Below, in pieces: positions 5,329 through 7,486 of a stretch of 7,486 nt of DNA. How positions within the stretch are numbered: position 1 is the stretch's first letter; the number at the start of each line of letters is the position of its first letter. The position numbers were made by a program, and so were the translations under genes. The notes beneath the pieces are model-generated. The model saw nothing but the letters and a program-made list of their open reading frames with translations, made no database searches and was not told the DNA's origin. Origin of the DNA: Chloroflexota bacterium (lineage in GTDB: Bacteria > Chloroflexota > Anaerolineae > J036 > Brachytrichaceae); assembly GCA_021813225.1 (NCBI GenBank), contig JAKALH010000130.1, positions 1 through 7,486 on the forward strand. The letters are read 5' to 3'.

Positions 5329-7486
5329 TCATGCGTTCAGTTGCGATTCAATCAGTTCGGTTGCGTGTATCAGGGCGGCGGGCAGCCGCGATGCGTCCTT
5401 CCCGCCTGCCTGCGCCAGATTAGGTCTGCCGCCGCCGCTGCCATCGACCAGCCTGGCAACTTCACGTGCCAGTTTACCGGCATCCAAACCTTTGCCGTTC
5501 AAGTCTTTCGACACAGCTACGACGATGGCAGGTTTATCCGCGATGACCGCGCCGAGTACGACAACGCCACTGCTGTTCCGTTCACGGAACCAGTCGGTCA
5601 TTTGACGCAGCATATCGATACTTTCCACGGCAGTCTGCGCCACGAGAACACGATTGCCTTTGACCTGTCGGGTGGACGCCAGCATATCCTCGAACCGGGC
5701 CCGGGCGAGTTCCGTTTGAGCCTTTTCCAGCGCCTTTTGTGAGTCCGACAGTGCTGCCAGCACTTTGGTTGCCTGCTCAGCAATCTGTTCAGGACTGGTG
5801 TTCAGCGATTGCGCAGCCGCGTTCAATTGCTGGGAAAGGTTGCGGGTGTATCTGAGAGCGCCGTGGCCGGTCACAGCTTCGATGCGTCGGATACCCGCTG
5901 CAACGGCTGTCTCGCTGACGATGATTGCACTGCCGATATCGCCTGTCCGGTGAACATGCGTCCCGCCGCACAGTTCCATGCTGAAAGGCTTTGTGTCTGG
6001 ATCGCCGATCCGTAAAACCCTGACAACACCGCCATATTTCTCGCTGAAAAATGCCATGGCACCCGCCTTGATGGCATCTTTGTAAGATTCCTGTGTTGCC
6101 GTCACCGGGTAGTTGGCTAGAATCGCATCATTGAGCATACCGGAGACCCGCTCAAGCTGTTCAGCCGTCAATGGCGCGCCGTGCGAATAGTCGAAGCGCA
6201 GGCGATCGGGCGCAACGAGCGAACCCTGTTGCCCTACATGCTCGCCAACGACTGTACGCAATGATTTCTGCAACAGGTGCGTGGCCGTATGATTGCGCAT
6301 GATGTCCAGGCGCCGCGCCTCGTCAACCTGCGCCGAGCAGGCATCGCCGATGCGGGGCTGCCCGTCTGTGACATCGCACACATGCACGATCAACCCCGGC
6401 GCCGGGCGGCGTGTGTCGGTCACGACTGCGCACCAGGCAGCCTGCTCTCCGCCGGTTTCCAGGGCTGCGATGATGCCGGTGTCGCTCACCTGGCCGCCGC
6501 TTTCGACATAGAACGGCGTCTGCGCCAGCACGATTTCGATTCGTTCACCAGCTACGGCGTGCTCGGTCATCTCACCGTCACGCAAAATAGCGGCAACCGT
6601 GGTCGCAACCCTCAGAGGTCCATACGGGTCATAGTGAACGCCTGCTTTCGGGAGCGTACCGTTTGTCTTGAGTGTCTCCAGTGCTTCTCCATAAGTGCGA
6701 CGGATGTCGTAGTCGGCGGTAAACTGGTCGCCGCCTCGATTGCGTTCGCGCGCGGCTTCACGTGCTGCTGCGAATCCCGCTTCATCGACGCCGGAACCGC
6801 GTTCCCTGGCTTCGTCCCGTGTGATCTCGATCGGTAAGCCATAGGTGTCATACAACTTGAAGGCAATATCACCCGGTATGACCGGATGTTGCTGTGACTT
6901 ATCCAGGCCGTCGATTATGTCGTCCAGGTGTTGCAAACCGATATCGAGCGTGTGCGCAAAGCGCTGTTCTTCCTGATATATGGTGTTGAGGATATGTGTA
7001 CGCCGGTCTACCAGTTCATGATAATGCTCGCCCATCTTCTCGATCACGGATTCTGAAACCCGGTATAGAAACGGATCGGCAAACCCAAGTTTGCGCCCGA
7101 AGCGTGCCGCACGGCGCAGGATCATGCGCAGAACGTAGTTCCGACCCTCGTTGCCGGGCAGTACGCCGTCGCCGATGAGAAATGAAGCCGCGCGAACATG
7201 GTCGGCGATCACACGGTATGCGATATACTCCCGCTGCCGGTATTCGTCACCTTGCCCTGCGAGTCGCTGGATGCGGTCGAATATGGGCACAAACAGGTCG
7301 GTCTCATAGTTGCTTGGCACGCCCTGTATGATGCGGCACATGCGCTCGAAACCCATGCCGGTATCGATGCTGGGGCGAGGCAGGGGTGTCAGTTTCCCGC
7401 TCGGGTCGCGGTCGTACTGCATGAAGACGAGGTTCCAGAACTCAACCGTCGTTTCATCGCCATCAGCATTGACGCGATCCGCGGTA
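5329..7486 (-). CDS. alaS: Alanyl-tRNA synthetase (5' end outside the window)
   Basis: AlaS charges tRNA-Ala with alanine in the cytosol and hydrolyses mischarged Ser- and Gly-tRNA. The window holds the last 718 residues. The frame runs to the right edge, beginning near TVEFWNLVFMQYDRD, so roughly 170-200 N-terminal residues, with class II motifs 1 and 2, are missing. Present are: RPSIDTGMGFERM of the catalytic domain (motif 3 region); the tRNA-recognition helices; the editing domain, whose zinc-binding pair HTATH is encoded near 6277-6291 and CGGTH near 5956-5970; a coiled coil (about residues 565-600 of the visible part); and the C-Ala/DHHA1 domain with GSGGGRPNLAQAGGKD near the end. All expected motifs are intact, with no frameshift. 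The internal ATG at 7420-7422 lies inside the conserved NLVFMQY stretch and is not the start. It is the first visible gene of the minus-strand cluster, so regulation would lie beyond the window. Only the position of the start is unknown. Confidence 0.97.
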   Translation of the reverse strand, partial: TADRVNADGDETTVEFWNLVFMQYDRDPSGKLTPLPRPSIDTGMGFERMCRIIQGVPSNYETDLFVPIFDRIQRLAGQGDEYRQREYIAYRVIADHVRAASFLIGDGVLPGNEGRNYVLRMILRRAARFGRKLGFADPFLYRVSESVIEKMGEHYHELVDRRTHILNTIYQEEQRFAHTLDIGLQHLDDIIDGLDKSQQHPVIPGDIAFKLYDTYGLPIEITRDEARERGSGVDEAGFAAAREAARERNRGGDQFTADYDIRRTYGEALETLKTNGTLPKAGVHYDPYGPLRVATTVAAILRDGEMTEHAVAGERIEIVLAQTPFYVESGGQVSDTGIIAALETGGEQAAWCAVVTDTRRPAPGLIVHVCDVTDGQPRIGDACSAQVDEARRLDIMRNHTATHLLQKSLRTVVGEHVGQQGSLVAPDRLRFDYSHGAPLTAEQLERVSGMLNDAILANYPVTATQESYKDAIKAGAMAFFSEKYGGVVRVLRIGDPDTKPFSMELCGGTHVHRTGDIGSAIIVSETAVAAGIRRIEAVTGHGALRYTRNLSQQLNAAAQSLNTSPEQIAEQATKVLAALSDSQKALEKAQTELARARFEDMLASTRQVKGNRVLVAQTAVESIDMLRQMTDWFRERNSSGVVVLGAVIADKPAIVVAVSKDLNGKGLDAGKLAREVARLVDGSGGGRPNLAQAGGKDASRLPAALIHATELIESQLNA

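Noticed and set aside
1..7486. CRISPR arrays, tRNA or rRNA genes, insertion sequences, long repeats
   Set aside because: Reading both strands by eye showed no regularly spaced repeats, tRNA-like cloverleaf, transposase motifs or long terminal inverted repeats. A covariance-model scan was not possible here.

Overview
The window is about 7.5 kb of moderately GC-rich, densely coding bacterial DNA. Apart from one odd junction at its left edge, it looks like ordinary chromosome. Protein style and gene order point to Chloroflexota (Anaerolineae-like). The main clues are a membrane-anchored baseplate-J-like protein between alaS and ruvX, a stand-alone DUF971 protein beginning RPTGITADR, and a URO-D-family protein of the DCDG type. 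This assignment comes from family recognition, not from a marker-gene search.

Right part (2152-7486, all minus strand). Reading leftwards, this is a compact, probably single-transcript cluster: alaS (alanyl-tRNA synthetase, 5' end outside the window), a 504-residue membrane-anchored protein with a baseplate-J-like extracytoplasmic region, ruvX/yqgF (putative Holliday junction resolvase or pre-16S rRNA nuclease), and mltG (endolytic murein transglycosylase). Gaps are 48, 13 and 20 bp. No convincing internal promoter was seen, so the promoter is probably upstream of alaS, beyond position 7486. The order resembles the alaS-yrzL-yrrK-yrzB-yrrL cluster of Bacillus, with the envelope protein in the yrzL slot. 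The cluster joins translation, nucleic-acid maintenance and cell-wall processing.

Middle (1692-2131). A single plus-strand gene encodes a stand-alone DUF971 / gamma-butyrobetaine-hydroxylase-like N-terminal domain. It converges on mltG and diverges from the URO-D gene. Its predicted zinc site appears to be four-cysteine rather than three-cysteine-plus-histidine.

Left part (1-1691, minus strand). A URO-D-superfamily protein of unknown substrate (not HemE) is followed by a short unrecognised protein with a good ribosome-binding site. An out-of-frame stretch then encodes the unmistakable YCSR-x-CC segment of an HdrA-like iron-sulfur flavoprotein and runs off the window edge. No normal start or upstream HdrA sequence precedes it. 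This suggests either a deletion junction that fused two broken genes or an assembly chimera, and it is the most unusual point in the window. No tRNA, rRNA, CRISPR array, insertion sequence or phage module was found.
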